Assembly (NCBI GenBank): GCA_963922815.1
Contig: CAWUKD010000031.1
Span: forward strand, 1 to 27,812
Direction: 5' to 3'
DNA length: 27,812 nucleotides
Source: SZUA-146 sp963922815
Lineage (GTDB): Bacteria > Pseudomonadota > Gammaproteobacteria > Steroidobacterales > SZUA-146
The position numbers and the translations under genes were made by a program. Under the pieces are notes generated by a model. That model was not told the origin of the DNA. It worked only from the letters and a program-made list of their open reading frames with translations, and made no database searches. Below are positions 1 through 6,659 of the stretch, piece by piece (position 1 is the first letter of the stretch; the number at the start of each line of letters is the position of its first letter).

Positions 1-377
1 GCCATCGTGTCTTTGGTCGTCAGACTCTCAGGAAGCTTTACCAGCCAGTCTGCATTGACGCAGGCTTTTTGTGCGTAGCCTCCCCACCAGATTTCTCCGA
101 CGCGCCAGCCGGTCAGCACGACCCTGTCACCCGGCGCATAGCGCTCGTCATCCGAGTGTTCTACGGTGCCTGCAAAATCGATTCCGGGAACATGGGGATA
201 GGTTTTGACCAGCCCGCCGCCCGGACCGATACACAACCCGTCTTTATAATTCAGCGTGGAATACTCGACCGCTACCGTTACGTTTCCGTCAGGAAGCGTC
301 GACTCGTCGAGCTGCTGTACCGACGCACTGGTCTTCCCGTCTTCGTCTTTTTCTACTACTAGTGCTGAAAAACTCAT
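1..377 (-). CDS. acuI: Acrylyl-CoA reductase-like zinc-free MDR oxidoreductase (AcuI/YhdH family), C-terminus off window
   Basis: This is the N-terminal 125 residues of a medium-chain dehydrogenase/reductase; the rest lies beyond position 1. The frame reads MSFSALVVEKDEDG, then the family signature STLNYKDGLCI, then PHVPGIDFAGTVE and the GDRVVLTGW and WWGGYAQ segments, which are typical of the YhdH/AcuI branch. Known members reduce acryloyl-CoA or related enones with NADPH in the cytoplasm. The ATG at 377 is supported by a GAGGAAG ribosome-binding sequence just upstream on the minus strand. It lies about 200 bp downstream of the DUF1326 gene on the same strand, so readthrough from that pair is possible but not shown. 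The catalytic domain cannot be checked because it is truncated by the window edge. Family assignment is firm; the exact substrate is inferred. Confidence 0.85.
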   Translation of the reverse strand, partial: MSFSALVVEKDEDGKTSASVQQLDESTLPDGNVTVAVEYSTLNYKDGLCIGPGGGLVKTYPHVPGIDFAGTVEHSDDERYAPGDRVVLTGWRVGEIWWGGYAQKACVNADWLVKLPESLTTKDTM

Positions 378-580
378 GAGTGCTTCCTCGAAAATCAATT
401 ATAAGAAAATCAGCCCATACGTCTTAAGAACGGGCCGATTACCTGCCAGCGGAACCCCTGCAGCCCAGCGATGAGGGCCACGATTGTCCAATTGCGGCAA
501 CAGCATGTCGCGGGTCAACGACTGCGGAAGCTGGTGCTGCGCGCAGCCTGGACGAACGGTTTCAGGCTCGCGTTCGGGCG

Positions 581-1186
581 CTATCCGGACCAGTCAATCT
601 GGCAGATTTCGGCGCTGCGTCCGTCAAAGTCCCAGACGCGACCATGCGCTCGCACCCGACCCTGCGTGGCTGTGGCAATGGTCACGTCAGCCCCCATCCA
701 GTAGTCGGTATTGGTGACCATGACCTCTTTGTCCGGATCCGGGCCCGTAATGGGAATCACAGCACCCTTAATTTTCTTGCCAACGGTCAGGCGGCGGGTC
801 TTGCCTTCGGTTTCATACGTTACCGGAGCCCGCTCCGCGCCAATAAATTCAGACACGAGAATACGAAACAGGCCGGTGGTGCCACGCATCTGGCCGGACA
901 GTATCTTGACCAGCTTGTCGTAAGCCTCGTCCGACGCGCGTTCGTCAATATAGGCCGCGCATTTCCAGTTTCCGCGCGCCATGCGTCCCGGGATATCAAG
1001 CAACATCCCGACATTCAGGCCCGATAAATCCTCATCGCCGGCGTGGCCCGAGTCAATTCTGATGCCCATCCAGGCCTGACAGTTGCCCTCGGTGGGCGGG
1101 TGGGCGCCGAGCGATACGACGCACGGACAGAACACCGTGCAATTACAGTTCAGGATTAGCTCACCCTTAATCGACCATGAATCCAC
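581..1186 (-). CDS. DUF1326 domain protein, putative Cys-rich metal-binding protein
   Basis: A 201-residue protein of the DUF1326 family. From the chosen start it reads W4-S-I-K-G and then a compact cysteine cluster C14-N-C16 ... C20-P-C22, the conserved hallmark of the family. No signal peptide or membrane segment is visible, so it is probably cytoplasmic. The start is taken as GTG at 1186 because a GGAG sequence sits 6 nt upstream; an open frame continues upstream to 1258 but overlaps the neighbouring gene and lacks family sequence. It begins 16 nt after the stop of the DUF2182 membrane protein, so the two are almost certainly one transcript. The family has no established biochemical function; the paired CxC and CPC motifs suggest thiol-based metal or redox binding, which is inference. 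Confidence 0.85.
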   Translation of the reverse strand: MDSWSIKGELILNCNCTVFCPCVVSLGAHPPTEGNCQAWMGIRIDSGHAGDEDLSGLNVGMLLDIPGRMARGNWKCAAYIDERASDEAYDKLVKILSGQMRGTTGLFRILVSEFIGAERAPVTYETEGKTRRLTVGKKIKGAVIPITGPDPDKEVMVTNTDYWMGADVTIATATQGRVRAHGRVWDFDGRSAEICQIDWSG

Positions 1187-1202
1187 ATTCTTCTCCAACA
1201 GT

Positions 1203-2054
1203 TCAGACCAGCGCCTGCCAGCTAAACCAGCATCCGGCGGCAATAAAGAGTACCCCAATAGGGCTGGTCACGTAACGCCCGATCTGGGGCAACTTCTCAA
1301 ACGTCATCAGCAGTGTCGCCGCTCCCATCCACAGCAGACTCATGATTCCTCCGACAAAACCGACGAGCATGAGCGCCCAGCAGCAGGCAACGCAGAGTAC
1401 GCCAAGCCAAATGCCCATCGTGACCGCACCGGCCGTTCCTTCTCGCCAGTTTTCGACAAAAAACGCCAGAGGCGTACGGCACTGGCTGACACACGCATTC
1501 TTGAAAGAGGAGAACTGGTAGCCACCCGCTCCAAAAAGGAGTACCGCGTTCAGAGCAAGAGACAGGCTGCGCCCTTCCGGGTCAATCAGCGCGTTTTTGG
1601 CCAGCGCGATCTGCAGCACGGTTGCCACCACCGCGTAGACCAGCCAAACCAGCATGTAGCCCGCAATCAGCGCGTAAAAATTACGGCGTTTGCCACCACC
1701 TGCTTCGAGTACATCGCTATACGTGGCAAGCGTTGGCACAAAGGAAGGCGCCATCATGGCCATAGCCATCAACGCCCACATGGAAAACAGGGTCAATACA
1801 GAGGCGTCCGCCGCACCGTGATGGGTATGATGCCAGCTGTGGTCGCCACCTGAACTGGCCGGAACACTCATCGCGTACATGAAATACCATGCCACCACGA
1901 TGGCGGAAAACAGCACAAGCCAGTGCACGCCGAAGGACTGATAACGTTTAAATAGTGTGGCACTCACGCGAAACCTGACTCCAGATGGCCTATCAAATAA
2001 ATGCACCGATTCTAACAGCGTAACGCCGGAACCCGGTATCGTAGATTCCGACAT
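1203..2054 (-). CDS. DUF2182 predicted metal-binding integral membrane protein
   Basis: A 283-residue polytopic membrane protein of the DUF2182 family. TM1 lies at about residues 44-64. It is followed by a predicted loop with a histidine cluster (H72, H75, H76, H78, H79), then the family motif ALMAMAMMAPSFVP (95-107), further hydrophobic segments, a CVSQCRTP motif (C188, C192) and a CVACCW motif (C221, C224, C225). The start is ATG at 2054, with an AGG about 7 nt upstream. The open frame runs back to 2432, but the upstream part is non-family sequence containing 13-nt repeats that would shift frame, so it is not coding. DUF2182 proteins are annotated as predicted metal-binding membrane proteins; the ligand is unknown. 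Translation of the downstream DUF1326 gene starts 16 nt after this stop. Confidence 0.87.
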   Translation of the reverse strand: MSESTIPGSGVTLLESVHLFDRPSGVRFRVSATLFKRYQSFGVHWLVLFSAIVVAWYFMYAMSVPASSGGDHSWHHTHHGAADASVLTLFSMWALMAMAMMAPSFVPTLATYSDVLEAGGGKRRNFYALIAGYMLVWLVYAVVATVLQIALAKNALIDPEGRSLSLALNAVLLFGAGGYQFSSFKNACVSQCRTPLAFFVENWREGTAGAVTMGIWLGVLCVACCWALMLVGFVGGIMSLLWMGAATLLMTFEKLPQIGRYVTSPIGVLFIAAGCWFSWQALV

Positions 2055-2365
2055 TGCAAACCTGCGCTGGCCAGTAACCCTGTCCTGTAACCCAGGCCAG
2101 AAACCTTGGCCAGCAACTCCGATATGACACCCGCCCCGGTCAGCCACCCGGCAACCGGAAGCTGGAAGGATGTCGCACGATGCCGCAACCATGACGGACA
2201 ATCGATCAGTGTTCCTGCAGCATAGCCCATGAGAGGACGGCGACAATTGGCCGAGACGCCCCAAAGTATCATCCAGAAGACGCGGTCGCATAGGTAAAGT
2301 ACTCTTCGCGTTTGCCGGGAAACCCACGCTATCATGACCGTTACAATTACTACCTGTTTGAGACC
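2055..2365. other. Divergent intergenic region between DUF2182 and TIGR03084 genes
   Basis: This 311-bp stretch must hold the promoters of both divergent genes. Apart from the tandem 13-bp repeats at 2069-2120, I find no convincing -35/-10 pair and no RNA gene. The open frames that cross it are extensions of the flanking genes without recognisable protein sequence. Confidence 0.5.
2069..2120. repeat. Four tandem 13-bp direct repeats upstream of the DUF2182 gene
   Basis: Four adjacent 13-bp units start at 2069, 2082, 2095 and 2108. On the plus strand they begin GGCCAGTAACC, GTCCTGTAACC, GGCCAGAAACC and GGCCAGCAACT. Units 1, 3 and 4 agree at nearly every core position; unit 2 has two core changes against unit 1. 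The array ends 14 bp before the DUF2182 start codon, so it lies in the leader or promoter. It could be an operator array for a regulator or a slipped-strand microrepeat. No database match is claimed. Confidence 0.7.
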
Positions 2366-3187
2366 ATGATTTCACAAGCCGCTGATTTTGCCGCCGAATG
2401 CGCAGCATTTGCTGAATTGATCGATCGAGCATTCGAGATTCATGGAGCCGCTGTGTTCGACCAGCCTACCCAGTTCAAGCAGTGGACGCTTAACGACATT
2501 CTCGGTCATCTGCACGTCTGGAACTGGGCGGCGGACACCTCGCTGAACAATCCCTCGCACTTTGACGAGTTTATCGCTCTGGCCGCTTCCGCCTTTCAGC
2601 GCCAGCAGATGAGGGACTTCGAGCGCAACTGGCTCAAGGGACTTGAGGGCGAGGCGCTGCTGAACGCCTGGCGCGACTACCTGCCGCCAATGTGTCAGCG
2701 CTTCGAGCAGGCGGACCCAAGCCAGCGGGTGAAATGGGCAGGACCTGCTATGAGCGCCCGCTCAAGCATCACCGCACGATTAATGGAAACCTGGGCGCAT
2801 GCGCAGGCGGTCTACGACCTGCTGGGTGTGGTCAGGGAAGATCATGAACGCATTCGGAACATTGTCATTCTCGGCGTTAACACCTACGGCTGGACCTTCA
2901 AAAACAGAGGACTGAACCCGCCCGAACCGGCGCCTTACGTTGTCCTCGAGTCACCCTCCGGAGCCGAATGGGCGTTCAATGACCCCAGCGACCAGGGTTT
3001 TATTCGTGGCAGCGCGACCGAGTTTTGCCAGGTAGTCACTCAGGTTCGCAACATTCAGGATACTGAACTGGTAACTCACGGTGACCACGCAACGCGGTGG
3101 ATGGAGATCGCACAGTGTTTTGCAGGAGCACCCGAATCACCGCCAACGCCCGGAACCCGGTTTACCGCGACCACTCGCCTGCCGTAA
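2366..3187 (+). CDS. TIGR03084 family metal-binding protein (DinB/MDMPI-like fold)
   Basis: A 273-residue soluble protein. The N-terminal helical region carries W40-T-L-N-D-I-L-G-H48-L-H50 and later LMETWAHAQAVYD (E141, H145, D151). This spacing of His, Glu and His is the metal-binding pattern of DinB and mycothiol-dependent maleylpyruvate isomerase-like proteins. The C-terminal part (about 185-260) matches the sterol-carrier-like second domain of TIGR03084 members. The start is ATG at 2366, where family-like sequence begins; the Shine-Dalgarno is weak (TTGAG about 4 nt upstream), and an upstream ATG at 2312 would add 18 unrelated residues. The family is often found near thiol or CoA metabolism genes, but no reaction is established. 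It stands alone, with a long unexplained intergenic region after it. Confidence 0.85.
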   Translation: MISQAADFAAECAAFAELIDRAFEIHGAAVFDQPTQFKQWTLNDILGHLHVWNWAADTSLNNPSHFDEFIALAASAFQRQQMRDFERNWLKGLEGEALLNAWRDYLPPMCQRFEQADPSQRVKWAGPAMSARSSITARLMETWAHAQAVYDLLGVVREDHERIRNIVILGVNTYGWTFKNRGLNPPEPAPYVVLESPSGAEWAFNDPSDQGFIRGSATEFCQVVTQVRNIQDTELVTHGDHATRWMEIAQCFAGAPESPPTPGTRFTATTRLP

Positions 3188-3208
3188 GAACAGCCGCAAT
3201 ACGCACCG

Positions 3209-3231
3209 CAATATCGCCTTTGGCGCTATTG
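3209..3231 (+). terminator. Hairpin after the TIGR03084 gene, weak terminator candidate
   Basis: A 10-bp stem with one mismatch (CAATATCGCC / GGCGCTATTG) and a TTT loop starts 22 nt after the stop at 3187. There is no T-run after it, so intrinsic termination is doubtful; it may serve as a 3' end stabiliser. Confidence 0.3.
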
Positions 3232-3294
3232 ATAGTTCGCAGGTCAGAGGTCATCAAATGGTGGGTGCGTCGGAAGCGCAAACTGCGTGAGCTT

Positions 3295-3365
3295 CGGTGC
3301 AGATGCTGGACTCGTTTTTCGGTGGACAACCGATAACCTTTCAAACGAAGCCAACATCTGCACCG
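3295..3365. repeat. Imperfect 23-bp inverted repeat with 25-nt loop
   Basis: The arms are 3295-3317 and 3343-3365, matching at 20 of 23 positions. The left arm contains CGGTGCAGATG and ends TCGTTT; the right arm starts AAACGA and contains CATCTGCACCG. The loop (3318-3342) holds a second small hairpin, TCGGT-GGACA-ACCGA at 3319-3333. A further small stem, CGCA-AAC-TGCG, lies just upstream at 3277-3287. The structure could fold in RNA or in single-stranded DNA. Confidence 0.65.
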
Positions 3366-3381
3366 CGGCGCCTGACGTGTA

Positions 3382-3404
3382 CACGTTGCTAAGGCGGCAA
3401 CGTG
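3382..3404. repeat. Perfect 8-bp hairpin
   Basis: CACGTTGC (3382-3389) pairs exactly with GCAACGTG (3397-3404) around a 7-nt loop. It lies 16 bp downstream of the large inverted repeat and appears to belong to the same structured cluster. Confidence 0.6.
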
Positions 3405-3453
3405 GCAATAGCATGCCATTGTAATTAGCCCGTGTGCAATACCTGTGACGCCC

Positions 3454-3469
3454 GTCGCATTTTTGCGAC
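3454..3469. repeat. Perfect 6-bp hairpin with TTTT loop
   Basis: GTCGCA (3454-3459) pairs with TGCGAC (3464-3469) around TTTT. It closes the hairpin-rich stretch; the sequence then turns AT-rich. Confidence 0.5.
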
Positions 3470-3655
3470 ACCCAGTTTGTTTCGACTACGACTGATTTTT
3501 AATTTTTTTGGCAATACCCGATGCGGGTTTTGCACATCACCGGCAACGTCGAAATCTGTTTTCAGAGTTATCCGAATTCTGGTTTCATCAAACGGTCGTC
3601 CGCATCCACCTGTCTTTAACATGTGCTAAAACACTATAAATAAAGGACATTGCAC

Positions 3656-3721
3656 ATGCCTTTGTTATTCGTTCGTAACCGCGCCGTAACACCACCAACA
3701 AAGGTTACAACAATCAGCTGA
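3656..3721 (+). CDS. Possible 21-residue micro-ORF
   Basis: The ATG at 3656 follows AAGGA (3643-3647) by 8 nt, and a TATAAA hexamer sits at 3635-3640. The frame gives a 21-residue basic peptide beginning MPLLFVRNRAV and ending at TGA 3719-3721, which overlaps the ATG of a second micro-ORF by one base (TGATG). I recognise no family. It could be a leader peptide, a small protein, or chance; only the ribosome-binding signal and the overlap favour translation. Confidence 0.22.
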   Translation: MPLLFVRNRAVTPPTKVTTIS

Positions 3722-3801
3722 TGACGCTTGCAAAGTACACACACAAAACCGACGCAGTGGTCGCACAATTTCTTCTTCGTTTCCGGGCCCGGTTTGGATA
3801 A
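3721..3801 (+). CDS. Possible 26-residue micro-ORF overlapping the previous one
   Basis: The frame starts at ATG 3721, sharing one base with the stop of the preceding micro-ORF, and ends at TAA 3799-3801. The peptide begins MTLAKYTHKTDAVVAQF and ends with an Arg-rich tail. The same frame stays open after the stop to 3912 and includes a CARC motif, so an alternative reading is a decayed gene with an in-frame stop. No family is recognised. Confidence 0.18.
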   Translation: MTLAKYTHKTDAVVAQFLLRFRARFG

Positions 3802-4031
3802 ACAGAACCGTACATCACCTTTCCGAAACACGGCGGGCAAGAAGCGTTTCGCGTTAACACTGCGCAAATTTTCATCAAAAAATGTGCGCGGTGTCCAAAC
3901 ACTGCAATCTAATAAGTTTGCCTTGCCTAGTCTGATGCACCCACCACAGAGCAGCCGACTGTTGAGTCGATGGCCGAATACACGGAGCCGGAGCGCATCC
4001 CGGGGTAACAGATAGTTTTGAGAAAATCGTT

Positions 4032-4037
4032 TATAGT
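4032..4037 (+). promoter_or_regulatory. Possible -10 element giving a leaderless transcript
   Basis: TATAGT at 4032-4037 ends 6 nt before the GTG start at 4044, which would place the transcription start at or within a base or two of the start codon. No Shine-Dalgarno sequence precedes that GTG. There is no clear -35 hexamer at the usual distance, so the call is weak. Confidence 0.28.
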
Positions 4038-4043
4038 CGCGGC

Positions 4044-5231
4044 GTGAATACTGACGTCATCATTATCGGAGGCGGAGCCGCGGGTCTCATGTGTGCCATG
4101 ACCGCGGGTCGCCGGGGCCTTGATGTCGTGGTACTGGAAGGCGCCAACAAGATCGGAAAGAAGATCCTCATGTCCGGCGGCGGACGCTGCAACTTCACCA
4201 ACATTCACTGCGACCCATCCCGTTTTCTGTCTGCAAATCCCCATTTTTGCATTTCGGCATTGCGGCGCTACACCCAGTGGGATTTCATCAAGCTGGTTGA
4301 AGTCCACGGTATCGACTACCACGAGAAAACGCTGGGCCAGCTTTTTTGCGACCACTCGTCCAAAGACATCGTGGCCATGCTGAAAAAAGAGTGCGATGAG
4401 GCGGGAGTAAACATTCTTACCTCAAGCCAGGTCGGCGAAGTCACTTATTCGCCGGAGCAGGGTTACCGCGTCGATACCGTGCATGGAGACTTTCAGGCGC
4501 CGAAGCTGGTGCTCGCCACCGGCGGCCTGTCCATTCCAAAAATGGGCGCGAGTGACTTCGGTTACCGTCTGGCCAGACAGTTCGGGCTCAATGTTCTGCC
4601 GACGCGTGCCGGTCTGGTACCGTTCACGCTGACCGGCCGGTGGCAGGAGCTCAGTGAAAAACTCAGCGGCGTTAGCACTCCGGCGCGTATGACGGCTAAC
4701 GGTCAGAGGTTTGACGAGGGCCTGTTGTTCACGCATCGAGGCCTTAGCGGCCCGGCTGCGCTGCAGGTTTCGAGCTACTGGCACGTGGGACAGGAACTGT
4801 CGATTGATTTGTCGCCTGTTACCCAACTCGAACATCTGCTGCTGGAGTCCAAGTCATCACAGCCCAAAGCCACGCTGAAGAAAGTATTGGGAACGCTCCT
4901 GCCCAACGCGCTGGTCGTCGAACTGCTGGGCGCCCTCTGGCCACAACTGGGTACGACCCCGCTGGCCGATCTCAAGAACGCGCAGCTGCAATCCGTCGCC
5001 GAATCACTCCACGCGTGGACGCTGATCCCGTCAGGTACCGAAGGGTACCGCACCGCCGAGGTCACCCTGGGGGGCATTGACACCGACGAGCTCTCGTCGC
5101 AAACGATGGAAAGCAAACAGCAGCCCGGACTCTACTGCATCGGGGAAGTTATCGACGTTACCGGCCACCTCGGCGGGTTTAATTTTCAGTGGGCCTGGTC
5201 TTCAGGCGTGGCAGCCGCCAACGCTCTCTGA
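4044..5231 (+). CDS. BaiN/HI0933-type NAD(P)/FAD-dependent flavoprotein (YhiN family)
   Basis: A 395-residue flavoprotein. The N-terminus has the Rossmann motif DVIIIGGGAAGLMCA (4-18), then VVVLEGANKIGKKILMSGGGRCNFTN (about 30-55), the strongest signature of the HI0933/YhiN family. The C-terminus has GLYCIGEVIDVTGHLGGFNFQWAWSSG, the conserved FAD-contacting end of the same family. Length matches usual members (about 390-410). The start is GTG at 4044, the first possible start in frame, with no ribosome-binding sequence. Family members include BaiN, a bile-acid dehydrogenation flavoprotein; most bacterial members are uncharacterised, so the physiological reaction here is unknown. It is followed by a 307-bp gap before htpX and is probably monocistronic. 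Confidence 0.92.
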   Translation: MNTDVIIIGGGAAGLMCAMTAGRRGLDVVVLEGANKIGKKILMSGGGRCNFTNIHCDPSRFLSANPHFCISALRRYTQWDFIKLVEVHGIDYHEKTLGQLFCDHSSKDIVAMLKKECDEAGVNILTSSQVGEVTYSPEQGYRVDTVHGDFQAPKLVLATGGLSIPKMGASDFGYRLARQFGLNVLPTRAGLVPFTLTGRWQELSEKLSGVSTPARMTANGQRFDEGLLFTHRGLSGPAALQVSSYWHVGQELSIDLSPVTQLEHLLLESKSSQPKATLKKVLGTLLPNALVVELLGALWPQLGTTPLADLKNAQLQSVAESLHAWTLIPSGTEGYRTAEVTLGGIDTDELSSQTMESKQQPGLYCIGEVIDVTGHLGGFNFQWAWSSGVAAANAL

Positions 5232-5411
5232 CGGGCAATCACTTTTTATCACCCCTCGTCTGAACGTCTGGCCTGAAATTGAAGTTTCATACCGTTACAA
5301 ATTGACCCCTTCACTCGCGGCGCAAACCGCTGAAGCTACACAAAGCCACTTGCCCGTTTGGCAATAGAAGAGAGACATTCGAGCGTAGAAACCACATTTT
5401 TCACATTGATT

Positions 5412-5429
5412 TGACCTAAGTCTCGGTCA
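5412..5429 (+). promoter_or_regulatory. Dyad TGACC-N8-GGTCA next to a -10-like TAAAAT
   Basis: TGACC (5412-5416) and GGTCA (5425-5429) form a perfect 5-bp dyad with an 8-bp spacer. The left arm overlaps TTGACC (5411-5416), a good -35 hexamer; TAAAAT lies at 5437-5442, but the 20-bp spacer is longer than ideal. It may be a second, regulated promoter for htpX. The binding protein is unknown. Confidence 0.3.
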
Positions 5430-5474
5430 TTCAAGGTAAAATCGGGGTGATAACGGCATTGCCAGCGGACCGGA

Positions 5475-5501
5475 CTTGAAACTTTCGCCGGCGCCCCAAT
5501 G
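5475..5501 (+). promoter_or_regulatory. Sigma-32 (heat-shock) promoter of htpX
   Basis: CTTGAAA at 5475-5481, a 12-bp spacer, and CCCCAATG at 5494-5501 closely match the E. coli sigma-32 consensus (CTTGAAA, 11-16 bp, CCCCATNT). Transcription would begin near 5508, leaving about 30 nt of leader before the ATG at 5539. htpX is a known heat-shock gene in enterobacteria, so position and target agree. Confidence 0.78.
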
Positions 5502-5538
5502 TCTTACCCGTACTGCTGTAACCGTCGAGGACTACTGA

Positions 5539-6426
5539 ATGCAACGTATCTTTTTGTTTGTCGCTACTAACGTCGCCATAATCGCGCTGATTTCCATTGT
5601 CTTCAGCCTGTTAGGCGTGGATGGCTTGTTGCAAAGCAACGGCGTTGACCTCGACCTGAATGCGCTGCTGATCATGTCTGCAGTGATCGGTTTTGCCGGC
5701 TCCTTTATTTCGCTGGCCATGTCCAAGTGGGCGGCTAAACGCGCAACCGGTGCGCAGGTGATTGAACAGCCGTCCAACGAACTGGAACGCTGGCTCGTCG
5801 AAACCGTGACTCGTCAGGCAGCGGCTGCCGGCGTGGAAACGCCCGAAATCGCCATTTACGATTCGCCAGACGTTAATGCATTTGCTACCGGTGCCCGGCG
5901 CAACAGTGCGCTTGTGGCAGTGAGCACCGGACTCCTGAAAGGCATGACCCGGGACGAGGCCGAAGCGGTGCTTGCTCACGAAGTGAGTCACGTCGCCAAT
6001 GGCGACATGGTAACGCTCACCCTGATTCAGGGCGTGGTCAATACGTTTGTGATCTTCTTTTCACGAATCGTGGGCCACTGGATCGACCGCGTGGTCTTCA
6101 AGACCGAACGCGGTTACGGCATCGGCTACTACGTCGGATCTATCGTCGCGCAAATTTTGTTCAGCTTTCTGGCCAGCATTGTTGTCATGTGGTTTTCGCG
6201 TCAGCGAGAATTCCGCGCCGACGCCGGTGCCGCCAAGATTGCCGGGCGCAACAAGATGGTCAACGCGCTGAAACGCCTGCAGTCGAACAGCCCCGAGCCA
6301 CTGCCTGAACAGCTTTCAGCGTTTGGTATCGGTGGTGGTCGCTCGAAATTTGGCAAGCTGTTCATGTCGCACCCCCCTCTTGAAGAGCGCATTGCTGCCC
6401 TCGAGGAAGTATCCAATTTTCGGTAA
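5539..6426 (+). CDS. htpX: Membrane metalloprotease HtpX
   Basis: A 295-residue inner-membrane zinc protease of family M48B that degrades damaged or misassembled membrane proteins. Visible features: two N-terminal membrane segments (about 5-25 and 37-57), the zinc motif H147-E148-V149-S150-H151, two further membrane segments (about 155-175 and 195-217), the conserved REFRADAGAAK segment providing the third ligand, and the C-terminal MSHPPLEERIAAL signature. Length matches E. coli HtpX (293). The start is ATG at 5539, with GAGG 8 nt upstream. It is preceded by a sigma-32-type promoter and followed 70 nt later by a strong terminator, so it is a single-gene heat-shock unit. All catalytic residues are present. 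Confidence 0.97.
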   Translation: MQRIFLFVATNVAIIALISIVFSLLGVDGLLQSNGVDLDLNALLIMSAVIGFAGSFISLAMSKWAAKRATGAQVIEQPSNELERWLVETVTRQAAAAGVETPEIAIYDSPDVNAFATGARRNSALVAVSTGLLKGMTRDEAEAVLAHEVSHVANGDMVTLTLIQGVVNTFVIFFSRIVGHWIDRVVFKTERGYGIGYYVGSIVAQILFSFLASIVVMWFSRQREFRADAGAAKIAGRNKMVNALKRLQSNSPEPLPEQLSAFGIGGGRSKFGKLFMSHPPLEERIAALEEVSNFR

Positions 6427-6495
6427 CGGATGTTATCGTCGCAGCACCGCGTGAAAAACTCGCCGGTGCCCGACGCATCTCGGGACAGATTGAGG

Positions 6496-6535
6496 CAGGC
6501 CCTGGTGTAAATTCTCGCCAGGGCCTGTTTGTTTT
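6496..6535 (+). terminator. Intrinsic terminator of htpX
   Basis: A perfect 10-bp GC-rich stem (CAGGCCCTGG 6496-6505 with CCAGGGCCTG 6518-6527) around a 12-nt loop is followed by TTTGTTTT. It lies 70 nt after the htpX stop and separates htpX from the deaminase gene. Confidence 0.9.
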
Positions 6536-6659
6536 CAGACCCGCAGCCTTATCGCCCCTCCGGCCCTCGCGCCAGCACTTCGGCGACAGGCCACAAGACT
6601 TACCTATCCTGTAAACACAGAGTATGCTGGCGGTTTACCGTCGCACTCAGGAAACCTGC

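Larger units (their letters stand above)
3188..4043. other. 856-bp intergenic region with several inverted repeats and micro-ORFs
   Basis: No gene longer than about 95 codons fits here, and none of the short frames looks like a known protein. The first half (about 3200-3470) is crowded with inverted repeats, described separately. The second half (about 3480-4040) is more AT-rich than the surroundings and includes T-runs near 3496-3509, a short ACCCG-ATG-CGGGT hairpin followed by TTTT (3516-3531), and two overlapping micro-ORFs after an AAGGA sequence. The stretch could carry a structured RNA, a decayed gene, or a small mobile remnant; I cannot decide between these by reading. Confidence 0.55.
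5232..5538. other. Intergenic region upstream of htpX
   Basis: This 307-bp stretch contains two promoter-like elements near htpX, described separately (5412-5442 and 5475-5501). The first 170 bases show no terminator with a T-run and no gene. A short open frame that extends from the flavoprotein region into it has no protein-like features. Confidence 0.5.

Noticed and set aside
1083..1853. Plus-strand open frame of 256 codons across the DUF2182 gene
   Set aside because: The translation is Arg/His/Gln-rich and lacks any motif, while the opposite strand encodes a membrane protein with family signatures.
3250..3470. Integron attC site or CRISPR-like array in the hairpin-rich stretch
   Set aside because: There is no GTTRRRY/RYYYAAC core pair at the right places, no integrase, and no regularly spaced direct repeats.
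3516..3531. ACCCG-ATG-CGGGT hairpin followed by TTTT as a terminator
   Set aside because: The stem is only 5 bp and no gene ends nearby; it is noted as part of the intergenic description only.
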